NCBI GenBank assembly: GCA_009889515.1
Contig: WUQR01000139.1
Location: forward strand, 248,001-312,000
Source of the DNA: Nitrososphaerota archaeon
Lineage (GTDB): Archaea > Thermoproteota > Nitrososphaeria_A > Caldarchaeales > Calditenuaceae
Direction of reading: 5' to 3'
DNA length: 64,000 nucleotides
Shown: positions 26,252 through 35,569 of the stretch, one piece after another
Position numbering within the stretch: the first letter of the stretch is position 1
How the letters are laid out: every line of letters starts with the position of its first letter
The notes under the pieces: model-generated
Databases searched by the model: none
Told to the model about the DNA's origin: nothing
The model's input: the letters and a program-made list of their open reading frames with translations, nothing else
Program-made: the position numbers and the translations under genes

Positions 26252-27298
26252 CGAAGCATCCTCATATACTTCGTGGAGGACTTTATTTCTATAGGATATG
26301 TGGAATGGAGGATTGTTCATTCTAGCCAGCGCTCTTTCTGAAAGCTTTACCCACTCACCATCATCGCTTAGTAGTCTATGTAGAGCGTCAGCTATTCGCT
26401 CAGAAAGCTCGCTAAATGGACCGTTGTCTAGCTGTTGGTGAAAAGATATGTTTGGGGTCCCGTCGTTTAGCCAGAGGCCTGTAGGGGTTCGCAGAATGAT
26501 GCCAGCATCGCCGACCAGTTCCGGCATAGCGAAATGGTCGCTGACGATAGGAGGGATACCGAAATTCATTGCCTCTATCACACTATAACCAACAGTATCC
26601 ATCATGGATGGAAGTAATATTACTCGCGCCCGTGGATACAACTCGGTCAGGAGCTTCTCACGTGGCATGGGTCCTATCTCAACACCCATACCCCTCAACT
26701 TCTCCGCCAAACTGGGAGGGGGTGTGGAGAGCATGAAAAACTTGTAATTTTTAAAATCTCTATGAATGTTCATCCAAGCAATAGACACTTCTCTCCCCCC
26801 CTTAGCCTCGAATGACTTATCAAAATAGGAGCCCCCTATGAATAGGATTAAATCCCGAGGCCCCTCATGCTTTGGCTTCAAATTGGTGTAGAATGTGGGA
26901 TACAATACCCTGACCTGGAAGCCTTTAAGCCGTAAGAATCGTGTGAGGGTCTTTTTCGCCGCCTCTGTTAGTGGGAGGATATATCTGCACTCGCCCGTCT
27001 CTATCCTATTCTGTGCATCATTCCGTGCGTCGTTGTTGAACATAGATCTATAGTCCTTGAACAAGACCTTGACGGATTCCATGTCTGCCACCCATCTTCT
27101 ACGCGGGGCTAGCTTTATGCCGTTACAGAAGTGTATCAATTTGCGGTCTCCGATTAGGGAGCTAAATGCGAGGTAGGCTCTCCCACTCAGGCCTCTACGG
27201 ATTAAGTATCTAACTCCCTCGGGCGGTTTCTCTAGAATAGTACTCCATAGTGGGTGAGGGGATGGGAAGATGTCTATAAGCAGGTGTTTGTCGCTCAT
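26237..27298 (-). CDS. Glycosyltransferase family 4
   Basis: A GT-B protein of 353 aa. The donor-binding half shows LFIGGSYFDKS, RVILLPSMMDT, and the EX7E-type segment YSVIEAMNFGIPPIVSD. The N-terminal half is short. Translation starts at an ATG overlapping the stop of the upstream epimerase gene (27295-27298), so the two form an operon on the minus strand. Confidence 0.85.
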   Translation of the reverse strand: MSDKHLLIDIFPSPHPLWSTILEKPPEGVRYLIRRGLSGRAYLAFSSLIGDRKLIHFCNGIKLAPRRRWVADMESVKVLFKDYRSMFNNDARNDAQNRIETGECRYILPLTEAAKKTLTRFLRLKGFQVRVLYPTFYTNLKPKHEGPRDLILFIGGSYFDKSFEAKGGREVSIAWMNIHRDFKNYKFFMLSTPPPSLAEKLRGMGVEIGPMPREKLLTELYPRARVILLPSMMDTVGYSVIEAMNFGIPPIVSDHFAMPELVGDAGIILRTPTGLWLNDGTPNISFHQQLDNGPFSELSERIADALHRLLSDDGEWVKLSERALARMNNPPFHISYRNKVLHEVYEDASSENA

Positions 27299-28335
27299 CT
27301 CCTCATCATGTTACTCATCCATTTATGCATTCTCTTAATACCTTCTCTCCATCCAACCTCCGGTCTCCAGTCAAGCATCTTCATGGCTTTCCGTATATCG
27401 CTGACATACACTTTCTGATCGGCAGGCCTCCATTCTTTAAAGTAGAGTTGTGGTCGGAATCCCTCCAGACCAGAAATATAGTCTATAGCCTCAAGCAGTG
27501 ATAATGAGTTTTCCGGGCCGCCGCCAATATTGAATACCTCGCCTGTGAGCTTGGACGCGAGCGTATAGGCCCTATCAATAGCTCTCACAAGGTCCCCAAC
27601 ATAGAGTACATCTCTTACCTGTTTACCGTCCCCGTAGATGGTTATAGGCTCTCGATAAATTATAAGCCTGGCAAAATGGGCTAGCCAGCCTTGGTCTTCA
27701 ACCCCGAACTGTCTCTCTCCATAGATACAGCTCATCCTAAATACCGCGGACTTGAGGCCGTATACCCTGCCATAGTCCTGCACATATATGTCGGCTGCAA
27801 GTTTTGAGCAGCCGTAGGGGGTATGAGTGCTTCCGTCAATGGGAAAGTCTTCAGGTATTCCTTGGAGATATTCGCGCTGGTCATACCAGTATCTTGTCCC
27901 TTCGTCTTTTAGTGGGATCTCATTCACCCTGTCGCCGTAGACCTTGTTAGTGGATAGAAAGATTATGGCCGAGTCATGTCTCCTCGCAGCTTCGAGAACA
28001 TTAATTGTCCCTTGAGCATTTATCATGAAGTCTGTCAGAGGATCGTTTAGTGACGTAGTAACTGCAACCTGCGCAGCTGCATGGACTATGAGATCTGTCC
28101 CCGCCGCCGCATCCACCACCTGTTTATAGTCCCTGATATCAGCTTCCACCAATTCGACATTTTGGAACCTAGACCTAAGGTAATCCCAGTTATACCTCGA
28201 CCACTCTGCACCCTTCCCAAGTAATTTGCTCCGTGCAAAGTTATCCAATACAACAACTTCGAACCCATTAGCCGCATAGTGTTCTACTATGTGTGAACCG
28301 ATAAACCCTGCCCCTCCCGTAACAAGCACCCTCAT
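27295..28335 (-). CDS. Nucleotide-sugar epimerase, CDP-paratose 2-epimerase-like extended SDR
   Basis: An extended SDR of 346 aa with VTGGAGFIGSH (NAD site), FLSTNKVYGD, the catalytic YGCSK, and FRMSCIYGERQFG. The STNKVYGD and HTPYGCSK context plus GVEDQGWLAHF resembles CDP-paratose 2-epimerase (tyvelose epimerase) relatives more than plain GalE, but this is by eye. It would supply an activated sugar for the glycan cluster. It is the first gene of a two-gene minus-strand operon with the GT4 gene. Confidence 0.82.
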   Translation of the reverse strand: MRVLVTGGAGFIGSHIVEHYAANGFEVVVLDNFARSKLLGKGAEWSRYNWDYLRSRFQNVELVEADIRDYKQVVDAAAGTDLIVHAAAQVAVTTSLNDPLTDFMINAQGTINVLEAARRHDSAIIFLSTNKVYGDRVNEIPLKDEGTRYWYDQREYLQGIPEDFPIDGSTHTPYGCSKLAADIYVQDYGRVYGLKSAVFRMSCIYGERQFGVEDQGWLAHFARLIIYREPITIYGDGKQVRDVLYVGDLVRAIDRAYTLASKLTGEVFNIGGGPENSLSLLEAIDYISGLEGFRPQLYFKEWRPADQKVYVSDIRKAMKMLDWRPEVGWREGIKRMHKWMSNMMRR

Positions 28336-28584
28336 ATCCTAACTGAGGATAGCGCGTATCTAAAAAATGTTACAGCTAACATGTGGCTTTAACAAAGGAT
28401 TATCCCTTCTAAATGCTAGCGGCGCGTCATATCTCCCGAATGGTAGCATGGGATCTATAGATAATATCCTAAATTAGTACTAATGTTGTAGGCGGCTTCG
28501 TCTTGGCTACTATATCTTATCCTGCATTCTTGTCGGTTTGTTTAAATGGATTAATTGGGTCGGTGTGTGATTTAGGTTTAGGGG

Positions 28585-29295
28585 GTGGATTTGTTGGAGG
28601 TTTTTGTGGGGACCTCGGGCTGGATGTATGACTGGAATTCTGATGGGTCGTTGGACTGGTATCTCGTAAACTCTGGGCTTAACGCAGTCGAGCTTAATGC
28701 CTCCTTCTACAGGTTCCCGTTTCCCTCTCAAGTATTGGGCTGGTCGAGGAAGACTACTGCGATTAAGTGGGCTGTCAAGGTCCATAGGTCTATAACTCAT
28801 TTGAGGAAGCTCTCTGACCCTGCCCTCGAGACTTGGAGGAGGTTTCGCAAGCTCTTTCAGCCGCTTGACGGGCGTGTGGATTTTTATCTCTTCCAGATGC
28901 CTCCTAATTTCTCAGCTAGTGAGGCGAATCTCGCGAGGGTTCGAAGGTTTTTCACCGAGTCTGGGCTTGGTAGGAGGTTCGCGATAGAGTTTAGGCATGA
29001 AAGCTGGTTCAGCCGCGAGCTAGCCGAAGAGATATCGGGTATTGGGGCTACCTACGTCTCCATCGACTCGCCGGTGAAAACCTTCATCCACTCAAGTGGG
29101 GGTGTGGTATATCTGAGGATGCATGGAAGGTCCGGCTGGTATGCTCATGACTACTCGTTAGATGAGCTTTCCGAGCTCGCGGATACGATACTATCGCTCG
29201 GGCCTAGGGCCGTCTATGTCTTCTTCAATAATGATCACTGGATGTTGGATAATGCTAGGCTCATGCTGGATATATTGAGGCGGAGGTCCAGCTAA
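28585..29295 (+). CDS. DUF72 (YecE-like) protein
   Basis: A TIM-barrel-like protein of 236 aa of unknown function. DUF72 hallmarks are VGTSGWMYDW at the N-terminus, LNAVELNASFYRFP, FAIEFRHESWF, and a C-terminal VYVFFNNDHW (family form VYFNND). It stands between the glycan cluster and the alcohol dehydrogenase gene. A TATA-like gtttaaatg at about 28538-28546 precedes the GTG start. Confidence 0.88.
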   Translation: MDLLEVFVGTSGWMYDWNSDGSLDWYLVNSGLNAVELNASFYRFPFPSQVLGWSRKTTAIKWAVKVHRSITHLRKLSDPALETWRRFRKLFQPLDGRVDFYLFQMPPNFSASEANLARVRRFFTESGLGRRFAIEFRHESWFSRELAEEISGIGATYVSIDSPVKTFIHSSGGVVYLRMHGRSGWYAHDYSLDELSELADTILSLGPRAVYVFFNNDHWMLDNARLMLDILRRRSS

Positions 29296-29329
29296 ACGGA
29301 TATTATCCTCCATTTGATATATGTCTTGT

Positions 29330-29413
29330 ATGATCAAGGTGGTTAAAAGAGATGGTAGTGAGGAGGAGTTTATTCCGGAGAAGGTTGTCGTCAGCTGCTT
29401 GAAGTCTGGGTAG
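29330..29413 (+). pseudogene. Remnant of an ATP-cone domain gene
   Basis: A 27-codon frame, MIKVVKRDGSEEEF followed by IPEKVVVSCLKSG, matches the opening strand and helix of an ATP-cone domain (as in NrdR and ribonucleotide reductases) and then meets a stop. The +2 frame just after the stop gives VAVSRALKIF, which could be the continuation after a small indel. The normal domain is about 90 residues, so this is a broken copy or a decayed gene end. Confidence 0.55.
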
Positions 29414-29455
29414 CAGTAAGCCGCGCCCTCAAGATTTTCCATCTTCTTTGCCCGG

Positions 29456-30475
29456 CTATGGTGTTATCACTATTTTTATTCCCGCGCCTTTTTTGAATGT
29501 TTTGAGGGCTTCTCCGAACTCGTCTATCCTATATCTATGTGTTACCATGCCCTCCGCGTCCACAATTTTTCTCGAGATCAGGTCCAGTGCCTCTCTCATT
29601 TCCTGGTCTGTTGCGGCGTTGCTGGATATGATTGAGACTTCTCTCACTAGTAGGTCGCTTATGTCGTGTGGGAGGGTTGAGCCGTGGGGTGGGACTGCGA
29701 AGAGTAGGACTTGGCCACCCCTCCTAGTGAGTTTAATAGCTGTTGAGAGGGCTTGTGGGGGGCCTGCGGCGACTACCGCTACGTCAACGCCCCTGCCGTC
29801 GGTCAGGTCTTTCACCACCTCGACAACATCGCCTTCTGTTGAGTTGAGGGCCTCCGCCCCATATCTCTCAGCTACTGCTAGGCGAGTGGGGTTTATGTCG
29901 AGGCCTATGATGCTCTTCGCCCCCATCCACTTTAACACTTGGATGAATGTGAGTCCCACCGCGCCCAGACCCACAACGGCGTAGGATTCGGGGTTCTTGG
30001 CTGTTATTCTCTTGACAGCCCTTATGACGCAGGCGGTAGGCTCTGTGAGACACGCCTGTATCGGCGACATGCCTGGTGGCGGCTTGTGTATTCCTCCCCT
30101 CTCTACTATCCATCGGGGCACGATGAAGTATTCTGAGAAGCCGCCGGGCGTGAAGTTGTACTCCCTATAGTATGGGCACATGGTTGGGCTATCTTTGAGG
30201 CAGTAGTAGCATTGGCCGCAGTTGACGTGGTGGTGTGGCACGACCAATTCTCCCTGTTCGAGCCCTGCTACGCCTTCTCCTACTGCCTCTACGATGCCGG
30301 CCGCCTCATGGCCTATCACCGGCTTGGAGCCCCGGTACCTGCCCTCGAGCTTCTCAACATCGGTGCCGCAGAGCCCGCATGCTAGCATCCTGACTAGGAC
30401 CTCTCCCGGCCCAGGCCGAGGGGTCTCTATTTCAACGACCTCAAACCCCTCGGAGCCGACTAGGACCGACTTCAC
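29456..30475 (-). CDS. Zinc-dependent alcohol dehydrogenase (MDR superfamily)
   Basis: A medium-chain dehydrogenase of 339 aa. The catalytic zinc ligands are in CGLCGTD (Cys) and GHEAAG (His-Glu); the structural zinc site has four Cys within CGQCYYCLKDSPTMC. The cofactor fold is VVGLGAVGLTFIQ. This matches threonine dehydrogenase/sorbitol dehydrogenase-like enzymes; the substrate is not clear. The start is 6 bases from the divergent reading frame of the next gene, so the promoter lies inside its 5' region. Confidence 0.88.
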   Translation of the reverse strand: MKSVLVGSEGFEVVEIETPRPGPGEVLVRMLACGLCGTDVEKLEGRYRGSKPVIGHEAAGIVEAVGEGVAGLEQGELVVPHHHVNCGQCYYCLKDSPTMCPYYREYNFTPGGFSEYFIVPRWIVERGGIHKPPPGMSPIQACLTEPTACVIRAVKRITAKNPESYAVVGLGAVGLTFIQVLKWMGAKSIIGLDINPTRLAVAERYGAEALNSTEGDVVEVVKDLTDGRGVDVAVVAAGPPQALSTAIKLTRRGGQVLLFAVPPHGSTLPHDISDLLVREVSIISSNAATDQEMREALDLISRKIVDAEGMVTHRYRIDEFGEALKTFKKGAGIKIVITP

Positions 30476-30556
30476 GTATAGTTGTCTTGTGGTATGATGG
30501 ATTTAAGCGTCAACTCTCCGTTCATGTTTATTATGCCGGGGTTGGTGTTTTCTGGT

Positions 30557-31945
30557 ATGCGTGTTAATGCGGCTCTGCTCGCGTTCCTCTTGTGCCTGTT
30601 GGCTGTGATTCCTGTTGTGGGGGTGAGGTATACTGGGGTTATTGATTATCCTCCGCTGAGTTATCCGCCGAGCGATATGGTGGTGGATGATGCTGGGCGT
30701 ATCTGGTTTGCTCTTCCACTGGGCCGCTCCGTGGCCTTGTATGTCCCGGATGTCGGCTTGAATAATATTGAGCTTGGGTTTAGCGTCTCTGACTTGGTGT
30801 ATGGGTATGGGGTTGTTGTGGCCTATGAGGCCGGGTCCTCGGAGCTGGTTTTTATCGACTCTTCGACTGGCAAGGTTTTGTGGAAGTCTGTGGAGGCTGG
30901 GCTCATAGACGCTGTTGTAACAGTGGATGGGGGCTTCGTACTGGTGAAGAACTTCCCTACCATGACCGTGTTGACCCACCTCTCGCCCGAGGGTAATGTG
31001 CTGTGGGAGGGTAGAATCACTGATAGGCAGCTGGAGCGTTTCAGGCCGGCAGCCGCCTCAGGCCGCTATGTCTGGCTCAAGACGGTGGATGGTAACCTCC
31101 TCATGGTTGAGCTTGGACGCGAGGGCTATAGGGAGTTTAAGCTGGATAAGAAGCCCGTGGTCTTAGCCTCTCGCGACGGGAAGGTCTGGGCTGTAGACTC
31201 TGATGGAGGGGTTGCTCGCCTCTCGATACGCGGTGTTGAGCTGCGCCTAAATACAGAGTTCAGGGCCCGGGTCGGCGATATCGGTTTCGCACTACCCGGG
31301 GACAGGCTGGTAATACTCTCGAGGCTCGAAGGATTTATCAGAGATATTAGTGGTGGCCAAGTTTCGAGCGAGCAGCTCCAAGCCTCTTTCACCCTCGCGG
31401 CACTTAAGGGCCCCACGTTGATCTACTTGCTAGACTCATCGGAGAAGAGGATCGTGATTGCCTCGGTCTCGAGGCCCCCCGCTATCTCCGACACTTCAGC
31501 CACCCCAGTTGAGAACGGCGTGCGGGTTAAGGTGGTTGCGAGGGTTACGGATCCGGACGGTGATTTGGCTGAGGGTTATCCGAGGGTGGTGGGTGTGCTT
31601 GGGTCGGAGGTTGCTACGCAGCAGATGAGCCTGAGTGGCGGCGTATACTCGGCCGAGCTGGTGGTTCCGGAGGGTGATGGAGTCTTGAGGGTCTATGTCC
31701 AAGCATTGGATGTAGGGGGTAATGAGGCTCGCCTAGAAGTAGCCAACTACCAGGTGGAGGGAGGGAGGATATCTGGCTCAGGGCCCACACCGACTGTGAC
31801 AACCACTCCGACAGCTACAACCCCCACAGACCTATCAAGCCTCTTCCCCATCGCCGTCGAGATGGCTTTCTTCCTAGTACTCGTGACGGCCCTCGTCGTG
31901 ATATTGTTGGGTAGGCCGAGGCGTGCTAGGCGGAGAAGAAGGTGA
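30557..31945 (+). CDS. Large secreted, C-terminally anchored protein (beta-propeller-like)
   Basis: The protein (462 aa from the ATG at 30557) begins with a signal sequence (MRVNAALLAFLLCLLAVIPVVG). A repeated beta-rich region follows with phrases such as DMVVDDAGRIWFALPLG and SRDGKVWAVDSDGG, which recall the blades of streptogramin lyase/SMP-30-like propellers. A region resembling an Ig-like fold, a Thr/Pro-rich linker (PTPTVTTTPTATTPT), a membrane helix and a basic tail end it. It is therefore a surface protein. No catalytic residue can be named. The start at 30557 fits the TATA-like ttattatg about 30 bases upstream. Confidence 0.65.
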   Translation: MRVNAALLAFLLCLLAVIPVVGVRYTGVIDYPPLSYPPSDMVVDDAGRIWFALPLGRSVALYVPDVGLNNIELGFSVSDLVYGYGVVVAYEAGSSELVFIDSSTGKVLWKSVEAGLIDAVVTVDGGFVLVKNFPTMTVLTHLSPEGNVLWEGRITDRQLERFRPAAASGRYVWLKTVDGNLLMVELGREGYREFKLDKKPVVLASRDGKVWAVDSDGGVARLSIRGVELRLNTEFRARVGDIGFALPGDRLVILSRLEGFIRDISGGQVSSEQLQASFTLAALKGPTLIYLLDSSEKRIVIASVSRPPAISDTSATPVENGVRVKVVARVTDPDGDLAEGYPRVVGVLGSEVATQQMSLSGGVYSAELVVPEGDGVLRVYVQALDVGGNEARLEVANYQVEGGRISGSGPTPTVTTTPTATTPTDLSSLFPIAVEMAFFLVLVTALVVILLGRPRRARRRRR

Positions 31946-31953
31946 ATTCCCTT

Positions 31954-32226
31954 CTACTCGCTTGTCCTAGACATGGCCTCGACGTTAAACTCTCCGACGC
32001 CGTTGATGGATGTCAGATAGGACTCTAGCTTCTCCGTGACACCCTCTTCCTCAGGTACAGAGAACCATGCGACGAGGCTCTCGAGGCCGAAGGCCACTGC
32101 CTCCCTGCTAATCGAGAGTAGCTTGAATCCTTGGGGGAGTTTCTCCCTCAGCTCGTTGCTCAGGGCATCTAAGTCGGTGTCTGGGTCCTGTGCTAGGATC
32201 CTTACGGCTAGCAGGACGCGCGCCAT
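31954..32226 (-). CDS. ef1b: Translation elongation factor aEF-1 beta
   Basis: The nucleotide-exchange factor for EF-1 alpha. At 90 aa it equals the archaeal protein, with VLLAVRILAQDPDTDLD at the N-terminus, a central AFGLESLVAWFSVPEEEG, and a terminal EFNVEAMSR. It is preceded by the zinc-ribbon gene with a one-base gap; this pair is conserved in archaea. Confidence 0.93.
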   Translation of the reverse strand: MARVLLAVRILAQDPDTDLDALSNELREKLPQGFKLLSISREAVAFGLESLVAWFSVPEEEGVTEKLESYLTSINGVGEFNVEAMSRTSE

Positions 32227-32227
32227 G

Positions 32228-32410
32228 TTAGGGTCCCTCGAAACCGCATGCGGGGCAGGTGTAGAGCCTAACCAGCTCCCTGCAGACCTCGCAGCGCCAG
32301 ATGGTCACCTTTGCACAGTTGGGGCATGGGAAACGGACCGCCCTCATGTCCGGCGTTATTGGCCTGTTGCAGCTGGTGCAGCGTGGAAATACGACCGTTT
32401 TAACCGCCAT
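32228..32410 (-). CDS. Small zinc-ribbon protein (HVO_2753 type)
   Basis: A 60-residue protein with four zinc knuckles: CTSCNRPI, CPNCAK, CEVCREL and CPACGFEGP. This is the small archaeal zinc-finger family encoded beside aEF-1beta (HVO_2753 in Haloferax). It is thought to bind RNA, but its precise role is not known to me. Confidence 0.9.
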   Translation of the reverse strand: MAVKTVVFPRCTSCNRPITPDMRAVRFPCPNCAKVTIWRCEVCRELVRLYTCPACGFEGP

Positions 32411-32500
32411 TCTCCATCAAGAACTAGCCCCCTCTATATAAGTGTCAGTAATTCCCAAAGTAAGAAAAACTTGGCAAGAAAATAATGGTGGTTGGAGGCT

Positions 32501-33838
32501 TTAGCCGCGTGGGAATGGTGACTCGATGTATTCGACGAAGAAGTTCATGGTCTTGTCGCTCCAGAGGAACTCTCTGTCAGCCCTTTCTCCCTTGCCAATC
32601 CTTATGTTCCCGTCCTGGTCTCTTATCGGCTCTCCGAGGTTGCCCTCTGGTGAGAAGGGCTCAAATAGGAGCTCCTTCATCTCCTCGTATCTCTGCTTGA
32701 TCTCGCGGACAGCCTCTTCGGGGATTGCCGGGTTCAGTGGTGCTAGGTAGACCGTGCCTTCTGGCTTTCCTGCGAGGCTCTGCTCAATCGGCCTCCTCCA
32801 CCTCCACGGAGTCATGTCACCCAGCCTCGTCCAGATGTCTACTGGCTCCCAGCTATTGGTCGCAACCATTCTGTAGAAGTAGGCGTATATGGGCCCCCAG
32901 TTCACGATCTGTCCTGTTAAGTGTGCGTTGGGCCCGAACTTTGTCATGTCGCTGTAGTGGCTGAAGCTCCACACGCGCTTTCCCTTCTGTGTCGTGTATT
33001 CCTCAGCTACTTGGAGGACTGTTGGCGTGTCCTCGGTGTAGGCTATAACGTCGGCGTTCTGGTCCTCGATAAGCGCTATTGCGGCCTCCCTCGCCTTTGG
33101 CGGGTCGACCCAAGAGTTTATCCAGACAACATAGGCTTTGATGTTCTTCCCGGTCCTCCTCTTGTAGGTTGCGTTGGCGCCGAGGACGAAGGCGTTTATG
33201 TGCCTAACAACCTCGGGTATTGGGAATGCCCCTACGTATCCGACGACGCCTGTCTGGGTGACCGCGCCTGCTGCGAGGCCGTTGAGGTAGTATAGCTGGT
33301 AGAACTCGGCGAAAGCTGTGCTCATGTTTGGCGTTGTAGTGTTGGGTGGCGGTGCTGCTCCGCTCTTGTATCCCGAGATGTGGACGAAGTATTTGTCAGG
33401 GTTGTTGCGCGCGGCCTCCACCATCGCCTCCATGAACCCGAAGCTGCATGCAAATACTATGTCAACCCCTTGGTCCAGGAGTGTCTTGATGGCTGACGAG
33501 GCCTCAGGGTCTGGAACCAGCTCTATGTAGGTGCTGCTGCTCCCCGGGACTGATGCGTCGGCGAACTTTCTCCCCAAGTCGTGGGCGTAGGACCAGCCAT
33601 AGTCCTTTGCGGGGCCTGGATAGAAGTAGCCGGCCTTGACTCCCTTCCTCTCCGCAGTAACCGTCTTGGTCTGGGTTATGGCCATGGTCTGGGTCCTAGT
33701 CAGTACCGGGGCGGTGGATTGTCCGGCAAAATACCCTGCGACACCGCCTACCACTAGGCCCGCTGCTGCTCCGCCAACCACCACAGCTCTAGAAGCCCCG
33801 GATAGGAACTTTCTCCTAGAAACCCTTTCCGAGCTCAT
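32501..33838 (-). CDS. BMP family ABC transporter substrate-binding protein
   Basis: The extracellular solute receptor of a nucleoside-type ABC importer (basic membrane protein family, like NupN/PnrA). The N-terminus has the twin-arginine motif SRRKFLSG followed by a hydrophobic stretch, so Tat export and membrane anchoring are likely. The mature part shows KAGYFYPGPAKDYGWSYAHDLG and later VGYVGAFPIPEVVRHINAF, both typical of BMP. I choose the ATG at 33838 because a TATA box (tttttaaatg, about 33862-33872) lies about 27 bases before it. The transport genes follow on the opposite strand. Confidence 0.9.
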   Translation of the reverse strand: MSSERVSRRKFLSGASRAVVVGGAAAGLVVGGVAGYFAGQSTAPVLTRTQTMAITQTKTVTAERKGVKAGYFYPGPAKDYGWSYAHDLGRKFADASVPGSSSTYIELVPDPEASSAIKTLLDQGVDIVFACSFGFMEAMVEAARNNPDKYFVHISGYKSGAAPPPNTTTPNMSTAFAEFYQLYYLNGLAAGAVTQTGVVGYVGAFPIPEVVRHINAFVLGANATYKRRTGKNIKAYVVWINSWVDPPKAREAAIALIEDQNADVIAYTEDTPTVLQVAEEYTTQKGKRVWSFSHYSDMTKFGPNAHLTGQIVNWGPIYAYFYRMVATNSWEPVDIWTRLGDMTPWRWRRPIEQSLAGKPEGTVYLAPLNPAIPEEAVREIKQRYEEMKELLFEPFSPEGNLGEPIRDQDGNIRIGKGERADREFLWSDKTMNFFVEYIESPFPRG

Positions 33839-33991
33839 CGCGGCCCACCCTGTCATCGACATTTAAAAAGATGCATTTCAAATCTGGCTAAATTGTGCAT
33901 GGATGTGTAATTTTTCACGTTTATGCAAATTTGACTGGTGCTGGGAAATCTCCATTTATGAGCTGGACAAGCATAGATTATCTTGGAGCCG

Positions 33992-35569
33992 ATGTCTGAG
34001 GATTTGTTGGCTAGCCCCGGACCAGCCCCAACACTCACCCCTAAGGTCGAGATGCGCGGCATAGTGAAGCGCTTTCCCGGAGTCGTGGCCAACGACAGGG
34101 TAGACTTCACAATCTATGCCGGCGAGATTCACGCCCTGCTCGGTGAGAATGGGGCTGGGAAGACAACCCTGATGAATATTCTATACGGCATCTACACGCC
34201 CGACGCCGGTGTCATAAGGGTCCGGGGGGTCCCGGTTAGGCTGAGGAGTCCCCGCGACGCCATCAGGCTCGGGATAGGTATGGTCCACCAAGACTTCCGG
34301 CTCATAGAGGCCCACACGGTCGTGGAGAATGTTTTTCTCAACTATGATGGCCTGGGCTTTATTCCGAAGTGGTCGGCCCTCGAGTCTCGGCTTGAGGAGA
34401 TAGCGTCGAACTATGGCTGGCGGCTGAATCCTAGGGCTAGGGTGGGCGACCTCTCACCCGGTGAGAAGCAGCAGGTCGAGCTACTCAAACTCCTCGTCAG
34501 GGGAGCGGACATCCTCCTCCTCGATGAGCCTACCAGCGTCCTAACACCAATTGAGACAAAGGTCCTCTTTAAGACCATGAGGAGGATGGCCGAAGAGGGG
34601 AAGAGCATCGTCCTCATAACTCATAAGCTGAGCGAGGCGATGAGTGTTAGCGACAGGGTCACTGTGATGCGGCGCGGTAGAATTGTCCTCTCCAAGCCGA
34701 CTAGGGAGGCCACCATCGAGGAGTTGTCGGCAGCGATGGTTGGGGGGCAGCTTATTGGGAATGCGGGCTTAGAGGAGAGGCCCACCTATCCTGCTGTTGA
34801 TGCGCCTACACTACAGGTCTCAGGCCTCTCAGTAATGGGTGATGAGGGAGTCCTAGCGGTGAGAGATGCTGACCTGACAGTGAATCGGGGAGAGATTGTC
34901 GGCATTGCCGGCGTGAGCGGTAATGGACAGATAGAGCTTGTCGAGGCGATAGCAGGTCTCAGGAAGCCAGTCCGCGGCAAGATTATGCTCAACGGTCTAG
35001 ACGTGACAGGTGCCTCTCCTAGGAGGCTGATGGAGCTCGGCCTAACCTACATCCCACCGGAAGGTAAGAAGTGGGGGATCGTTCCGGAGCTAAGCATCTA
35101 TGAGAATGTGGCGCTACGTGTTGCGAGGTATAAGCCCTATTCGAGGATGGGTGTGATAAATTGGAGGAAGGTCGCTGAGGTGGCGGGAAAAGTCGTCTCG
35201 GAGTTCAGGGTCGATACTTCCTCCATAAAGAGTAGGGCAGGGTCGCTCTCAGGTGGGAATGTCCAGAGACTTATACTTGGCAGAGAACTCACAACCTCAA
35301 AGCCCTCACTACTGGTGGCCGCCTACCCAACAAAGGGGCTGGACATAGCTGCCTCCGAACAGGTTAGGCGGATACTTTCAAGATTGAGGTCAGAGGGTGT
35401 TGGGGTTCTAGTGCTGAGTGAGGACTTGGACGAGATTCTTGAGCTGAGCGACAGAATTGTTGTAATGTATGGTGGCAGGGTTGTGGGTGTGGTTAGGCGG
35501 GGTGAGGCCACCCCGGAGCTTCTCGGAATTATGATGTCAAGGGGTGTGGCTGCCAGTGCTTCGGCGTAG
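33992..35569 (+). CDS. BMP-type ABC importer ATPase with two ABC domains
   Basis: The protein (525 aa) has two nucleotide-binding domains, as in NupO/RbsA-like sugar and nucleoside importers. The first has Walker A GENGAGKTT, signature LSPGEKQQ and Walker B DILLLDEPTSVL. The second has a degenerate Walker A (GVSGNGQIE), signature LSGGNVQR and a degenerate Walker B (LLVAAYPTKGLD), the usual asymmetry in this family. I take the ATG at 33992. It overlaps the first permease gene. Confidence 0.9.
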   Translation: MSEDLLASPGPAPTLTPKVEMRGIVKRFPGVVANDRVDFTIYAGEIHALLGENGAGKTTLMNILYGIYTPDAGVIRVRGVPVRLRSPRDAIRLGIGMVHQDFRLIEAHTVVENVFLNYDGLGFIPKWSALESRLEEIASNYGWRLNPRARVGDLSPGEKQQVELLKLLVRGADILLLDEPTSVLTPIETKVLFKTMRRMAEEGKSIVLITHKLSEAMSVSDRVTVMRRGRIVLSKPTREATIEELSAAMVGGQLIGNAGLEERPTYPAVDAPTLQVSGLSVMGDEGVLAVRDADLTVNRGEIVGIAGVSGNGQIELVEAIAGLRKPVRGKIMLNGLDVTGASPRRLMELGLTYIPPEGKKWGIVPELSIYENVALRVARYKPYSRMGVINWRKVAEVAGKVVSEFRVDTSSIKSRAGSLSGGNVQRLILGRELTTSKPSLLVAAYPTKGLDIAASEQVRRILSRLRSEGVGVLVLSEDLDEILELSDRIVVMYGGRVVGVVRRGEATPELLGIMMSRGVAASASA

